In this document: positions 15,384 to 25,234 of the stretch, one piece after another
Numbering within the stretch: the stretch's first letter is position 1
How the letters are laid out: each line of letters opens with the position of its first letter
Origin: Bin127 sp965203505
GTDB taxonomy: Bacteria > Chloroflexota > Dehalococcoidia > Lucifugimonadales > Lucifugimonadaceae
NCBI GenBank assembly: GCA_965203505.1
Contig: OZ241880.1
Location: forward strand, 3,035,460-3,099,459
Length of the DNA: 64,000 nt
Direction: 5' to 3'
Translations under genes and position numbers: made by a program
Notes under the pieces: model-generated
Told to the model about the DNA's origin: nothing
Databases searched by the model: none
What the model saw: only the letters and a program-made list of their open reading frames with translations

Positions 15384-18300
15384 GTGACTGCTGTGCGGTT
15401 CACGTCAACATCGAGGACGTTGTTACTGGTGACACTAGTGGCAGCGCTCTTTCTGGCGACGACCACTGCTACGCAGAGCACCGTCAACGCCCAAGTCGAT
15501 ACATACGTGAACCTATCTGTTGAGGTCGAGATCGGTGACACTGATCCTGATGCTGATAGAGTATCGAGCGCGTGGATTATCACCGCTAGGAACAACGGCA
15601 CGGCCGTTGCCTACGGCGTTGAAGTGGACCTCGAATTCGCGTTCCGTACAAGTACCACTGGTACACCGGACATTAAATGGACTGACCGCGAAACCTGCTC
15701 CGAGAATATCCCGGGCGTAACCTCAAGCACAACCTGCAGACATGGTGTCTGGAGCGTCGGGCGTCTAGGCGCGGGGGATGAAGCAGTTGTCCAAGGAGCC
15801 AGAGGACTGCCGGAGGGGTGTTGTTATCCTGCGCGGGCGGTTATCAAGAACACGTTCCCGGTGGAAGAGGAACGCCTGAAATCCGACAATGCCTCCGTTG
15901 AATGGATGGAGGTCTCCGGTACGCGTCTTGGTGGTGCCAGTCGTTCCTTTGCAGAATACTGGCTGGAGGCAAGCGTAGATGACCTCGTCCCCGATCCCGG
16001 CGATACCCTGACTTTCACCTTCAAGGCTGAAAGAGATTCACGCTTACATCATTCTAATCGTACCGCCAAAGTGCGATTGAAGCTCAACGATGGGATGGGA
16101 ACGCCGACAGCCAGACTTATATCTGAATCGGACTTTACTGAGACAGAACCGAGGACCTTGTCTGATTCGGTGGCCTTGGTGCCTCATGCGGACCTGAGCC
16201 GGACCTGGGACTGGGACTTTGATTTACAGCACCCGATTTATTCCAGAACTCTGGAAGTGTCAATCACCTTGGACAACCCGTTGCCTGCCGGAGTCGCCCG
16301 CTCGAACTTGTGCCTCACCGCCGAGATGACGGCGGCAGGCCCGAAGAACTCCTCGACGCGCTCCACCAGCGCCAAAACCTGCTTCCGTGAATCTGACACC
16401 TTGTTACAGACGGGAAAGACGCAACTTTTCACCCTGTTCCCTTGCGTTGGCGTTTCCACCTATCCCTGTTCCAGTAGTGACACAGTAGAGATGGTGGTTA
16501 ACGGAGGCGAGGCTGCTAGGGATGGTATCGGCTATAAGGATGGCATATTGCGTCCTAGGAGCGTCTTCGTCCAGATCAAGGATCCAGAGGGCCGAGTGGC
16601 GACCGGCAGCGGCCGGTCGTGGTCTTCCGCCGATACCGGGTTATCCACCTCGATCGACAACACCCGCCTCTTATCGGCGGATTGGACCCACTGGCTCTGG
16701 AAAATAGCGTCCGTCCAACTGCCCACTGGGGGCAACCTCTCAATCACTCCAGACAGTACCCGCACATTTGATCTTGTTCATACCGGGAATAAAGCCCAAC
16801 ATCCCCCAGACGGTCTTACGGCCATGCCTGCCGTACTGAAATCAACACCCTATCTTACCTATATAAAATTCGACAGTCTGGGCACATACATTATTGACTT
16901 TACCCAAGTGACTACGCACAACAGCGGCACGCCCGCCACAGACGACGACGTTGATTACGAAGCTACCGGTAGATACACATTCCATGTTGGCCCTGTGGCG
17001 GATCTGGGGGTGAGCACCAGTGCCGATGCCGGCTCGCTGCCGATCGGAACCAGCGCCTTCACCATAGTGGCTGTGAACAACGGCCCCGACGACGCCCCCG
17101 GCGCTCAGGTTACGGTGGCTGGCCTTAACGCCGACGATTATGTCTCCCACAGCGCCACCGCCGGCAGCTTCGACCCCTCCACCGGCATCTGGACCATCGG
17201 CGAATTTCGGGAGATCCACTTCCAGCAGGACATTTACGGCCGGGACGGCGAAGTGCTGACCATCGTCGTCAATGACGACGCAAGCAACGGGATCACTGCT
17301 GAAATCGAGAACACTCTGGACTATCAGGTCTGCATCGACAGCAGCGGTGAAGACGTTGAGCTCTCCGCTCCTTCCAGAACGGCCTGCACCACTGAGGATG
17401 CCACCAACACCTGGCACACTACCGAATACTACGACTACATCAGCGACAACGACTCCGCCACCATCACCGCCCGGGCGGGCACCGGCGCGGGACACCCCGA
17501 CATGCCGTTCAGCGTGAGGGTGATGGAGACCTCCGTGGCGAACATCCTGATATGGCAGCCGGTGGAGCGGGTGAACGGACGCAGGGTGTCCCACTACGAG
17601 GTGCAACGGTCGGACAGCCCCTGGACGACGGTGGCGGAGGATTGGAGGGGAACCGTCTGGGTGGACATGGACCTGCGGCCCGGGCGGCTGATGCAGTACC
17701 GGGTGCGGGCGGTGAACGACTGGGGTAACCCCGGTCCGTGGTCCTTTGCCACGACGACCGGCCCCGACGCGCCGGGGAACTTCACGGCGGAGCAGCTGCG
17801 TGACGGGGAGGTGCGTCTGACCTGGACGAAGCCCGACGGCAACGGGGCGGAGATCACCGGCTACACCATCCAGGTGTCCACCAACGCCGGGGATTCTTGG
17901 AGCAATGCTGGCGCCAGCCTGAATGCCGACGACACCAGCTGGACGCACCGCAATCTGAGCGTCGGCCCGACCCGGCTCTACCGCATCCGCGCCAGTACCG
18001 CCTACGGGCCCGGGGCGTGGGCGCGGTCGACTTCGGCGAGCATAAGTGCGCCGGTCCTCAGCGCCAACTACGACAGCGCGTCGGAGATAGCGCTGTCGTG
18101 GTCCATGCCCGGCGGCAACGTCGTGCCCGTGCTGTCCTGGGAGCTGGAGCATTCCACGGACGGCAGCAGCTGGCGCCGCCTGGCGACGGTCCGGGCGGTA
18201 GATGGGATGTCCTACACCCACCGGGGCCGGTCTCCCGGCGCCACCGGATATTACCGCGTCCGGGGCAGCACCGCGCTGGGTCACAGCCCCTGGTCGGAGG

Positions 18301-19649
18301 CGGCATCGGCGACCACTGCGGCCGGGCTTCCCGGCAACTTACGCGCCGAGGCGAATGGCCCCAACGAGATCGTGCTGACTTGGAACAAGCCCGTCGGCGG
18401 TGATCAGATCTGGGAGTACCAGTTGGAGCGCAAGACTGAAGGCATCGATTGGGTGCACCATGCCTCCGTCTACCCGGAGCAGGGTACTTCTTATGTGGAC
18501 AGCGGTCTGTCGGCTGGTGGGACCTGGAGCTACCGCCTGCGCGCGGTGAGCTACGTCGGCAGTGAAATCATCTACGGCGACTGGACGGCGGAAGTCAGCG
18601 CCACCACCGACTCCGGCGGTCCGGACAACGCGCCGACGGGTCTGACTGCGACGGTCAACGGGGAGACCCGCATCGACCTGTCCTGGACCGCGCCGACGGC
18701 TGGCGGGGCAGCCGTCACCGGCTATCGAGTGGAGCACTCCGCCGACGGAGGCGAGACTTGGGGGTCGATCGCCACCCTCGGCAATGTCACGACCTACAGC
18801 CACACCGGGCTGCTCTCCGGCACGACTCACCACTACCGGGTTGCGGCGGTCGGCGGCGGTAGCGCGGGGCCCTTCTCCACCGAGGCGTCGGCGACCACCA
18901 CCGGAACCGAGACGACGGTGCCGGGCATTCCCACGAACCTGCGGATCACCAGCGCGGAGCGTGACCGGGTGGGCATCGCATGGGACCCGCCCGCGGACGA
19001 CGGCGGCTCGCGCGTTACCGGCTACGAGTATCAATACACCGGTCCCTGCGCTGCCGACCCGACGGATATCTGCCTTGGCGATGTCAGTTCCACCAGCGGC
19101 ACGTCGGCGACCGTCAGCGGCCTGAATACCCCCGGAATCTACGACGTCCAGGTGCGTGCGGTGAACGCCGTGGGCGCTGGGGAGTGGTCTGATCGGGTCT
19201 ATGTGAATGTGGCGCCAGAAGCTCGGGGCAAGGTCATCGTGACCCCTGCGAGCCTGACGGTGAACGAGGGCGGCTCGGTCATCTACCGGGTGAAGCTGAG
19301 CAGCAACCCGTCTCAGCCGATACAGGTGGGGCTCTTCGTGGAGGACCCGGACGGAGTCCTGTCCCCCGCGCTGGCGGGCTACCAGGGCATGATCTTACTG
19401 CCCAGCGACTACCTTGTGCCCGAGGGCGGGGTGTGGGACGACTGGGCCTACCGCTGGGACGTGGGCATCCCGATCGTCGTGGAGGCGGTGGAGGACGGGG
19501 ACGCTGCGGATGGCACGGCAGTGATCCACCACGCCATCTGGACCGCCCCGGCCGACCAGATCGGAAACCCCGAGGGCTGGGCCCCGGATCCGGTGTACGA
19601 CTTCATGGACGGTCCCGCCATAAAGGTCACGGTGCGAGACAACGACTAG
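15384..19649 (+). CDS. Large secreted multi-FN3 surface protein
   Basis: 1421 residues. Signal peptide at residues 1-37 (LLLVTLVAALFLATTTA, cleavage near VNAQ). The first 180 residues include a CARDB/DUF11-like segment (WIITARNNGTAVAYGVEV); a DUF11 repeat occurs near 540-640 (IVAVNNGPDDAPGAQVTVAG). Six or so FN3 domains follow from about 710 to 1280, with repeated marks such as VRLTWTKPDGNGAEITGY, YRVRAVNDWGNPGPWS and IDLSWTAPTAGGAAVTGYRV. A C-terminal Calx-beta-like domain (VIVTPASLTVNEGGSVIYRV) ends abruptly in VTVRDND, which in related proteins is usually followed by more domains, so the C-terminus may be truncated. The start is GTG with no strong ribosome site. The GC-rich 3' half resembles the decayed segment at 570-958. 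Confidence 0.85.
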   Translation: MTAVRFTSTSRTLLLVTLVAALFLATTTATQSTVNAQVDTYVNLSVEVEIGDTDPDADRVSSAWIITARNNGTAVAYGVEVDLEFAFRTSTTGTPDIKWTDRETCSENIPGVTSSTTCRHGVWSVGRLGAGDEAVVQGARGLPEGCCYPARAVIKNTFPVEEERLKSDNASVEWMEVSGTRLGGASRSFAEYWLEASVDDLVPDPGDTLTFTFKAERDSRLHHSNRTAKVRLKLNDGMGTPTARLISESDFTETEPRTLSDSVALVPHADLSRTWDWDFDLQHPIYSRTLEVSITLDNPLPAGVARSNLCLTAEMTAAGPKNSSTRSTSAKTCFRESDTLLQTGKTQLFTLFPCVGVSTYPCSSSDTVEMVVNGGEAARDGIGYKDGILRPRSVFVQIKDPEGRVATGSGRSWSSADTGLSTSIDNTRLLSADWTHWLWKIASVQLPTGGNLSITPDSTRTFDLVHTGNKAQHPPDGLTAMPAVLKSTPYLTYIKFDSLGTYIIDFTQVTTHNSGTPATDDDVDYEATGRYTFHVGPVADLGVSTSADAGSLPIGTSAFTIVAVNNGPDDAPGAQVTVAGLNADDYVSHSATAGSFDPSTGIWTIGEFREIHFQQDIYGRDGEVLTIVVNDDASNGITAEIENTLDYQVCIDSSGEDVELSAPSRTACTTEDATNTWHTTEYYDYISDNDSATITARAGTGAGHPDMPFSVRVMETSVANILIWQPVERVNGRRVSHYEVQRSDSPWTTVAEDWRGTVWVDMDLRPGRLMQYRVRAVNDWGNPGPWSFATTTGPDAPGNFTAEQLRDGEVRLTWTKPDGNGAEITGYTIQVSTNAGDSWSNAGASLNADDTSWTHRNLSVGPTRLYRIRASTAYGPGAWARSTSASISAPVLSANYDSASEIALSWSMPGGNVVPVLSWELEHSTDGSSWRRLATVRAVDGMSYTHRGRSPGATGYYRVRGSTALGHSPWSEAASATTAAGLPGNLRAEANGPNEIVLTWNKPVGGDQIWEYQLERKTEGIDWVHHASVYPEQGTSYVDSGLSAGGTWSYRLRAVSYVGSEIIYGDWTAEVSATTDSGGPDNAPTGLTATVNGETRIDLSWTAPTAGGAAVTGYRVEHSADGGETWGSIATLGNVTTYSHTGLLSGTTHHYRVAAVGGGSAGPFSTEASATTTGTETTVPGIPTNLRITSAERDRVGIAWDPPADDGGSRVTGYEYQYTGPCAADPTDICLGDVSSTSGTSATVSGLNTPGIYDVQVRAVNAVGAGEWSDRVYVNVAPEARGKVIVTPASLTVNEGGSVIYRVKLSSNPSQPIQVGLFVEDPDGVLSPALAGYQGMILLPSDYLVPEGGVWDDWAYRWDVGIPIVVEAVEDGDAADGTAVIHHAIWTAPADQIGNPEGWAPDPVYDFMDGPAIKVTVRDND

Positions 19650-19728
19650 GGGATATGCGTCGCGTCGCCATCGGTTGCTACTATAATGATGTCGGACTAG
19701 TAGTATGCACTTGCTGAGTTGGTAACAG

Positions 19729-20496
19729 ATGCGTCTTATTTCATGGAACGTCAACGGCATCAGGGCAGTTCACAGGAAGGGTTTCCTCGAGTGGTTCGAG
19801 TCTGAACAGCCCGACGTGCTCTGCGTTCAGGAGACCAAGGCCCACGAGGTCCAGCTTCCCAAAGCCCTTAAACAGGTCGGGGGCTACTCCTCTTGGTTCA
19901 CCACCCCGGAACGCAAGGGCTACAGCGGTGTCGGCCTTTACACCCGCGAATCCAACGCCCCCAGCAGCGTTACCTTCGGCCTCGGCGTCGAGCGCTTCGA
20001 CAGTGAGGGGCGCACCATCGTTGCTGACTTCGACGATTTTGTGTTCCTCGGCATCTATTTCCCCAACGGCAAGCGCTCCGCCGAACGCCTCCGGTACAAG
20101 ATGGAGTTCTACGACGCCTTTCTGGACTACGTCGACAACCTGCGTGAGCAAGGCCGCAACGTGGTGGTCTGCGGCGATGTCAACACCGCCCACAAGGAAA
20201 TCGACTTGGCGCGTCCCAAGGAGAATGCGAAGATTTCGGGATTCCTACCTGAGGAACGTGCCTGGATGGACACTTTCTTCGAGCACGGCTATGTGGACAC
20301 CTTCCGGCAGTTCAACCAAGAGCCGGAAAACTACACCTGGTGGAACGTGATGACCCGCGCCCGGGACCGAAACGTAGGTTGGCGCATCGACTACTTCTTC
20401 ACCGACACCGACTTCGCCTCCAATCTCACCGACGCCTTCATTCTGGCTGACGTGATGGGCTCCGACCATTGCCCCATCGGCATCGAAATCGCTTGA
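19729..20496 (+). CDS. xth: Exodeoxyribonuclease III
   Basis: A 255-residue AP endonuclease/3'-5' exonuclease of the ExoIII family, acting in base-excision repair. Conserved blocks, in order: LISWNVNGIRA, the metal Glu in CVQETKA, GYSGVGLYT, GIYFPNGKRS, CGDVNTAHKEIDLARPKEN, WRIDYFF and GSDHCPIGIEI, with the catalytic Asp/His pair at the end. The length is normal for the family. It stands alone 79 bases after the surface-protein gene. Confidence 0.96.
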   Translation: MRLISWNVNGIRAVHRKGFLEWFESEQPDVLCVQETKAHEVQLPKALKQVGGYSSWFTTPERKGYSGVGLYTRESNAPSSVTFGLGVERFDSEGRTIVADFDDFVFLGIYFPNGKRSAERLRYKMEFYDAFLDYVDNLREQGRNVVVCGDVNTAHKEIDLARPKENAKISGFLPEERAWMDTFFEHGYVDTFRQFNQEPENYTWWNVMTRARDRNVGWRIDYFFTDTDFASNLTDAFILADVMGSDHCPIGIEIA

Positions 20497-20603
20497 AACT
20501 CAACGAAGTCCCTTCAACGATTTCGACTCGACGCGTTTCACCGCAGCTTTGATGTCTTAAGCGTTAGAAAAGGTGTGGCCAGGTTCTGTCCTCAGACCAG
20601 AAG

Positions 20604-21095
20604 ATGAAAAAAACCATCTACCTCGCAAACCCCTACGGATTCTCCGAACAGCAACGCGAAATCCTCCTCCCACTCTTCGTCCAAGCCCTCGAATCCCTCG
20701 GCCTAGAGGTCTGGGAACCCTTCGAACGCAACAACCAAGGCTCCACGCTGTCCCCGGGCTGGGCATACCGAATCGGACAGGCCGACATCCGCGACGTCGC
20801 CGATGCGGATGCCACTTTTGCTATCGTCAACGGCACACCACCCGACGAAGGCGTAATGGTCGAACTCGGAGCCGCCATCGCCCTTGGAAAGCCCACATTC
20901 CTCTTCCGAGACGACCACCGAAAAGTCACCGAATGCGAAGAGTACCCGCTAAACCTAATGATCTTCACCGGCCTCCCGGAACACGGCTGGCAAGACTGGT
21001 ACTACACCTCATTCGACGAAATCACCAACCCCAACAAAGCCTTATCCCGCTGGGCAAAATCGGATATCCCCTCTTCCTCGATGGGAGAGGGTTAG
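20604..21095 (+). CDS. Nucleoside 2-deoxyribosyltransferase family protein
   Basis: 163 residues. The N-terminus IYLANPYGFSEQQRE and the motif ADATFAIVNGTPPDEGVMVELGAAIALGKP are those of nucleoside 2-deoxyribosyltransferases, which move deoxyribose between bases in purine/pyrimidine salvage; the Glu in MVELG is the expected nucleophile. The last residues (DIPSSSMGEG) are encoded by a hairpin repeat (21068-21091) that runs over the stop codon, so the original C-terminus was probably shorter and has been overwritten. Confidence 0.87.
   Translation: MKKTIYLANPYGFSEQQREILLPLFVQALESLGLEVWEPFERNNQGSTLSPGWAYRIGQADIRDVADADATFAIVNGTPPDEGVMVELGAAIALGKPTFLFRDDHRKVTECEEYPLNLMIFTGLPEHGWQDWYYTSFDEITNPNKALSRWAKSDIPSSSMGEG
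21068..21091. repeat. CCCTCTTCC-TCGAT-GGGAGAGGG hairpin repeat
   Basis: A 9-bp stem with one T-G pair and a TCGAT loop, followed by GTTAGGGTGAGGGTGA, a tail typical of dispersed bacterial intergenic repeats. It overlaps the 3' end of the deoxyribosyltransferase gene. A related hairpin, CTCTCC/GGAGAG, lies upstream of tRNA-Pro near 45357. Confidence 0.65.
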
Positions 21096-21286
21096 GGTGA
21101 GGGTGAACGGTGATCCGTAGGGGCGAACCCTCGTGGTCGGCCCACCAACCAACCCCATCCTGTCCATCCATGCAAACCGGCCCATCCACGCAATCCCTCG
21201 GTTGCGGTTTCGCAATGGTCTCCAATCGCGGTTTATCATCGTGAATCTGGAACTTAAACCCTAGATTCTGTGGTTACTTCCGTGAC

Positions 21287-23416
21287 ATGTTTGAAGTAGC
21301 GGGCCGCGCCGATTTCTGGAACATCGGTTACCCCCTTCTGGGCGCTATCGTCTACCTGATAGCACCCATCTCGATCGCGTTCATCGCTTACGGTTTGTAC
21401 CGTCGGGTGAGATTCTGGCGCATCGGAGCAGAATACGACGAGTTAGGTCGACACTCGGATCGGATTCTCGAATTCCTCCGTGCAGGAGCATTCGGATTTG
21501 GTGGCCACGGAAAATTCCATCCGCGCCGCGAGAGATACGCGAGCATCATGCATTTCGCCATCTTTTGGGGGTTCGCTGTGCTCTTCGTCGCCACCACACT
21601 CGCAGCTATCGAATTCAATTTCGAAGAATACCTAGGACTGACCTTTCCAACCGCGTACATCCGATTGCAGACTGGCCTGATTTGGGACGTATTCGGCGGT
21701 GTTTTGGCGCTGATCGGCATTGGCATGGCGTACTGGCGCCGGTATTTCACGAAACCGGAAAGATTGAACACGTTCGCCGATGACTCCTTCATTTTGGCGT
21801 ATCTACTCCTATTGGTACTCACCGGCTTCGCTGTCGAAGGTCTAAGGATAGGAGCCACCGAACTAAATGTCGGATCGGAGCTCTACGCACCTAATGAAGC
21901 GATTTGGTCACCAGTTGGTTGGGTTTTCGCCAATGCATTCGCATCAACCGGTTTGACCGCCGACGCGATGGTATCCATCCACAAAGCTCTGTGGTGGACC
22001 CACGCAGCAATATTCGCGGTCGGCCTGGCGTACGCCGCGATCAGCTTCAGCAAACTTTCGCACATCGCTGTATCGAGCCTCAACATCTACCTGCGGCCGA
22101 TGCGACCGCGAGGCGCTCTGAAACCGATGGGCGATTTCGAAACGCTCGAGTCATTCGGCGCGTCCGACTTAAAGGATCTGACTTGGCAACAATTGCTGAG
22201 CTACGACGCATGCACGAACTGCGGAAGATGCCAGGACAACTGCCCGGCATGGGCATCAGGCAAGCCTCTTTCACCTCGCAAGTTGATACAGGACATGCGC
22301 GGCTATATGGAACAACGTGCTCCCGAGGTAATCGGAGCGGCAGCGGTTGATGAAGCGACACCTGCTCCGACGGTCTCGATGGTCAGTGATGCTGTAGGCG
22401 AAGAGGTGCTTTGGTCTTGTACTACCTGCGCGGCATGCGTCGAGGCTTGCCCCGTGGACATCTCTCATATCGATTCGATCGTGGATATGCGCCGCTACCT
22501 CATGCTCGAGCAAGCATCTGCCCCGGACACGGCGTTGTCAGCTATGCAGTCGATGGAGCAGCGCGGACATCCGTGGAGCGGTACGACGCTCACGCGGGAT
22601 TCTTGGCTGGAAGGCATCGAGGGCGTGCCAACAATCGACGAGAACCCTGATCCCGACGTTCTTTTTTGGGTGGGATGCTCCGGCGCGTTGGTCGAGCGTG
22701 GTGTGCAGGTCACTCAGTCCATGGCATCCGTTCTCAAAAAGGCAAACGTCAATTTCGCCGTCCTCGCATCTCAGGAAACCTGTACAGGCGATCCGGCACG
22801 ACGCATGGGCAACGAGTACCTTTTCCAGATACTCGCCGGGCAAAACATCGAAACCATCAACGGCCACGGCATCAAGACAATCCTCACCACTTGTCCCCAC
22901 TGCTTCAACACGATGCGGAACGAATATATCCAGGTCGCCGATGCCTTTGATACGGAATGGGATGTGGAGGTCCTTCACTACACGGAATTCGTCGACCGTT
23001 TGATTTCAGAAGGGCGGCTCACGATGGCCGATACCCTCTTAGGGAATCAGGAATCGAGCGATGCATCTGCCAGCGTGACCTATCACGATTCCTGTTATCT
23101 AGGTAGACACAACAACATCTACGATCAACCGCGGTCCATCGCGAACTCAGTGCCGGGTATCGAGTTGCGAGAGATGTCGGAATGTCGTTCTCGCGGCTTC
23201 TGCTGTGGGGCCGGCGGAGGGCGAATGTGGATGGAAGAAAGCGGCACGCGAGTTAACCACATCCGCACCGATCACTTCCTCGATACCGATTCAGATACCG
23301 TCGCGGTTTCGTGCCCCTTCTGCCTCCAGATGTTCGAAGAAGGTATATCAGCCAAAGGCCAGCAGGAAACGAAGCGCGCCAAAGACCTGATCGAGCTGGT
23401 GGACGAGGCATCCTGA
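21287..23416 (+). CDS. Membrane-bound Fe-S oxidoreductase (EtfD/HdrD-like)
   Basis: 709 residues. The N-terminal ~270 residues have five or six membrane segments like the haem-binding NarI/HdrE domain (YPLLGAIVYLIAPISIAFIAYG, MHFAIFWGFAVLFVATTL, ALWWTHAAIFAVGLAYAA). Then come two 4Fe-4S motifs, CTNCGRCQDNCP and CTTCAACVEACP. Two CCG domains follow, with FWVGCSG, CTGDPARR, TTCPHCFNT, then HDSCYLG, GFCCGAGGGRMW and CPFC. Proteins of this layout take electrons from electron-transferring flavoprotein in fatty- or amino-acid oxidation and pass them to membrane quinone; some relatives act as heterodisulfide reductases. No etfAB genes lie in the window, so its partner is encoded elsewhere. Confidence 0.88.
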   Translation: MFEVAGRADFWNIGYPLLGAIVYLIAPISIAFIAYGLYRRVRFWRIGAEYDELGRHSDRILEFLRAGAFGFGGHGKFHPRRERYASIMHFAIFWGFAVLFVATTLAAIEFNFEEYLGLTFPTAYIRLQTGLIWDVFGGVLALIGIGMAYWRRYFTKPERLNTFADDSFILAYLLLLVLTGFAVEGLRIGATELNVGSELYAPNEAIWSPVGWVFANAFASTGLTADAMVSIHKALWWTHAAIFAVGLAYAAISFSKLSHIAVSSLNIYLRPMRPRGALKPMGDFETLESFGASDLKDLTWQQLLSYDACTNCGRCQDNCPAWASGKPLSPRKLIQDMRGYMEQRAPEVIGAAAVDEATPAPTVSMVSDAVGEEVLWSCTTCAACVEACPVDISHIDSIVDMRRYLMLEQASAPDTALSAMQSMEQRGHPWSGTTLTRDSWLEGIEGVPTIDENPDPDVLFWVGCSGALVERGVQVTQSMASVLKKANVNFAVLASQETCTGDPARRMGNEYLFQILAGQNIETINGHGIKTILTTCPHCFNTMRNEYIQVADAFDTEWDVEVLHYTEFVDRLISEGRLTMADTLLGNQESSDASASVTYHDSCYLGRHNNIYDQPRSIANSVPGIELREMSECRSRGFCCGAGGGRMWMEESGTRVNHIRTDHFLDTDSDTVAVSCPFCLQMFEEGISAKGQQETKRAKDLIELVDEAS

Positions 23417-23515
23417 GGCGCATCAGCGCGCGTACGCCGTGCCCGGGCGATTTGGTATCATTTCGGTTCGCTTAAACTCTAAGCGAGACGCAACGCAACG
23501 ATGGAGAGGTGACGC

Positions 23516-23908
23516 ATGCCATACTTGGTCAACCACATTCACTTGAAGTCAACTGACCCTGAGAAGACCGCCAACTGGTTCGTCGAGGCGTTCAACGTCA
23601 AAATCATGTCCGACACGGTTCGAGATTTCGGCGACCGGTTCATCGTTACTCAAACCGAAGGCGGACTCGCCATCAACATCTCCAACGAACGCACTGGCGA
23701 GACCCTTGGTCCCGGCGATGCAAAGCCGCACTTCGGTTTAGAGCATTTCGGTTTCGACACCGACGACATGGACGCCGACTTGGCACGGCTGACGGGTTTG
23801 GGCGCCGAAGTCCAAGAGGGCCCGATCGACCTCCCAGACGGCCGCAAAATCGGCTTCATCGCCGCGCCGGGCGACATCCGGATCGAGCTGATACAGCAGG
23901 TGAGCTAA
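23516..23908 (+). CDS. VOC (glyoxalase/dioxygenase) family protein
   Basis: 130 residues in two beta-alpha-beta-beta-beta units. Metal-ligand candidates are His in VNHIHLKS (near residue 8), His in FGLEHFGFDTDDMD (near 79) and Glu in IRIELIQQ (near 125). It could be a lyase, isomerase or dioxygenase of small molecules; the family does not fix the reaction. A clear GAGGTG site precedes the ATG. The EtfD-like gene ends 99 bases upstream in the same direction. Confidence 0.85.
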   Translation: MPYLVNHIHLKSTDPEKTANWFVEAFNVKIMSDTVRDFGDRFIVTQTEGGLAINISNERTGETLGPGDAKPHFGLEHFGFDTDDMDADLARLTGLGAEVQEGPIDLPDGRKIGFIAAPGDIRIELIQQVS

Positions 23909-24076
23909 TGACTGACCAAATTCGGCTCTTCGTGACTCGAAAAATCGGATTACGAGTGTCTCGTACCGAGGTTCGGGTTTTCGAATCACTTGCTTCCCTG
24001 TGTCAAACCGCATCGCTATGTATGCGGAGATTCGTATAGTATTCAAGCACGTTGGCGCGCACGGAGGTGGCCCGAT

Positions 24077-24244
24077 ATGCCCGCAACCAAGACTTTTGAA
24101 GATATTATCCGAGACTTGGAAGAAAAGTACGGCATCCGAATCGAAGAACCTGAACCACAGCCCGGAATCCGAGAGATGCGTAAGGTCTACAGGCCGCGTT
24201 CCAAGCGAAAAGCTGGAGAATCTGCCGAGAAGATCGATTCTTGA
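24077..24244 (+). CDS. 55-residue charged protein before the SDH-type protease
   Basis: A small soluble protein, MPATKTFEDIIRDLEEKYGI..., with many Glu near the N-terminus and a basic tail (RPRSKRKAGE). A strong GGAGGTG site nine bases before this ATG decides the start. I do not recognise a family. It ends 46 bases before the protease gene on the same strand and is likely to be co-transcribed with it, so it may be an adaptor, inhibitor or substrate. Confidence 0.65.
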   Translation: MPATKTFEDIIRDLEEKYGIRIEEPEPQPGIREMRKVYRPRSKRKAGESAEKIDS

Positions 24245-24290
24245 ACGGATTGTGTGACGTTCACGCGGTCGCATTTCAAATTTTCAGTTT

Positions 24291-25226
24291 GTGCCGTATT
24301 GGGACCAAATCTTAGAACTTGTCGCCGTCACGGCGGACGAAGATGGTATTCCCGACTTCGACCGAGTGAGGCGTTTATTCCTGCAGTTGTTAAGCCAACA
24401 CACAGGAAGAGACACAATTCTCTATGCTTCGGGTTGGATACAAAAACCCGAAGCAAACGATCAATCAGTTTCGGTTACCGACGAAGATCTTCAAGCGTTG
24501 ATGGCTACATCGGCTGGATTGAAGGGGCCCGACCTAGATCTGATACTGCACAGCCCTGGCGGTTCGGTCGTCGCGGCGGAAGCTATCGTGTTGTACTTGA
24601 GATCTAGATTCAGCAACATTAGAGTGATCGTGCCCAACTTGGCAATGTCCGCGGCATCCATGATCGCGTGTGCAGCGGATCAGCTCGTTATGGGGAAGCA
24701 CTCGTTTATCGGTCCCTCGGACCCGCAGGTTTTGGTTGCGACGCCTTACGGGTGGCAGTTAGTAGCTGCGTACAATGTCTTGCGACAGTTTGAAACAGCC
24801 CAAAACGCCGCCTCAGATACCAGCGAAATGGCGGTTTGGGAGCCGATGCTAAACCAGTACGGCCCCGACGTTTTGCAAAGGTGTAACCAGTCAATTGCAT
24901 TGACTAAGGTGCTTGTCAAATCGTGGTTGGAAGCGTATTTGCTGAAGCACGATCCTCGGCAAGCCGAAAAAACTGCAAACCAGCTAACGGATGGAACCGC
25001 TTGGGGGTCTCATTCGAGGCACATCCACCGAGACTGGCTGACGCAACGAAATGTCCCCATTATTCAACTGGAGGATGAAGAAGTCTTCGAAGACTTAGTG
25101 CTGTCAACGTTTCACGCCGCGACCCATACTTTCGTCGGCACCGAATCCGTGAAAATCGTTGAGAACCAACTTGGACGTTCGTACATAAAATTCGAAAATC
25201 AACCGACGGCGTCCGCATCGTCCTAG
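24291..25226 (+). CDS. SDH-type serine protease (ClpP/SppA fold)
   Basis: 311 residues, starting at GTG (MPYWDQILELV). The sequence fits the serine dehydrogenase proteinase family, PF01972: TILYASGWIQK, then DLDLILHSPGGSVVAAEAIVLYL, VIVPNLAMSAASMIACAADQ with the likely nucleophile Ser, and GKHSFIGPSDPQ. These are cytosolic or membrane-associated ClpP/crotonase-fold hydrolases related to SppA and are poorly characterised. No signal peptide or membrane segment is visible. The ribosome site is weak, so translation may be coupled to the 55-residue protein upstream. Biological role unknown. Confidence 0.85.
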   Translation: MPYWDQILELVAVTADEDGIPDFDRVRRLFLQLLSQHTGRDTILYASGWIQKPEANDQSVSVTDEDLQALMATSAGLKGPDLDLILHSPGGSVVAAEAIVLYLRSRFSNIRVIVPNLAMSAASMIACAADQLVMGKHSFIGPSDPQVLVATPYGWQLVAAYNVLRQFETAQNAASDTSEMAVWEPMLNQYGPDVLQRCNQSIALTKVLVKSWLEAYLLKHDPRQAEKTANQLTDGTAWGSHSRHIHRDWLTQRNVPIIQLEDEEVFEDLVLSTFHAATHTFVGTESVKIVENQLGRSYIKFENQPTASASS

Positions 25227-25234
25227 ATATTCAA

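Noticed and set aside
16842..18284. A 480-residue minus-strand protein within the multi-FN3 gene
   Set aside because: Low-complexity Arg/Gly/Pro composition and complete overlap with clear FN3 domains on the other strand.
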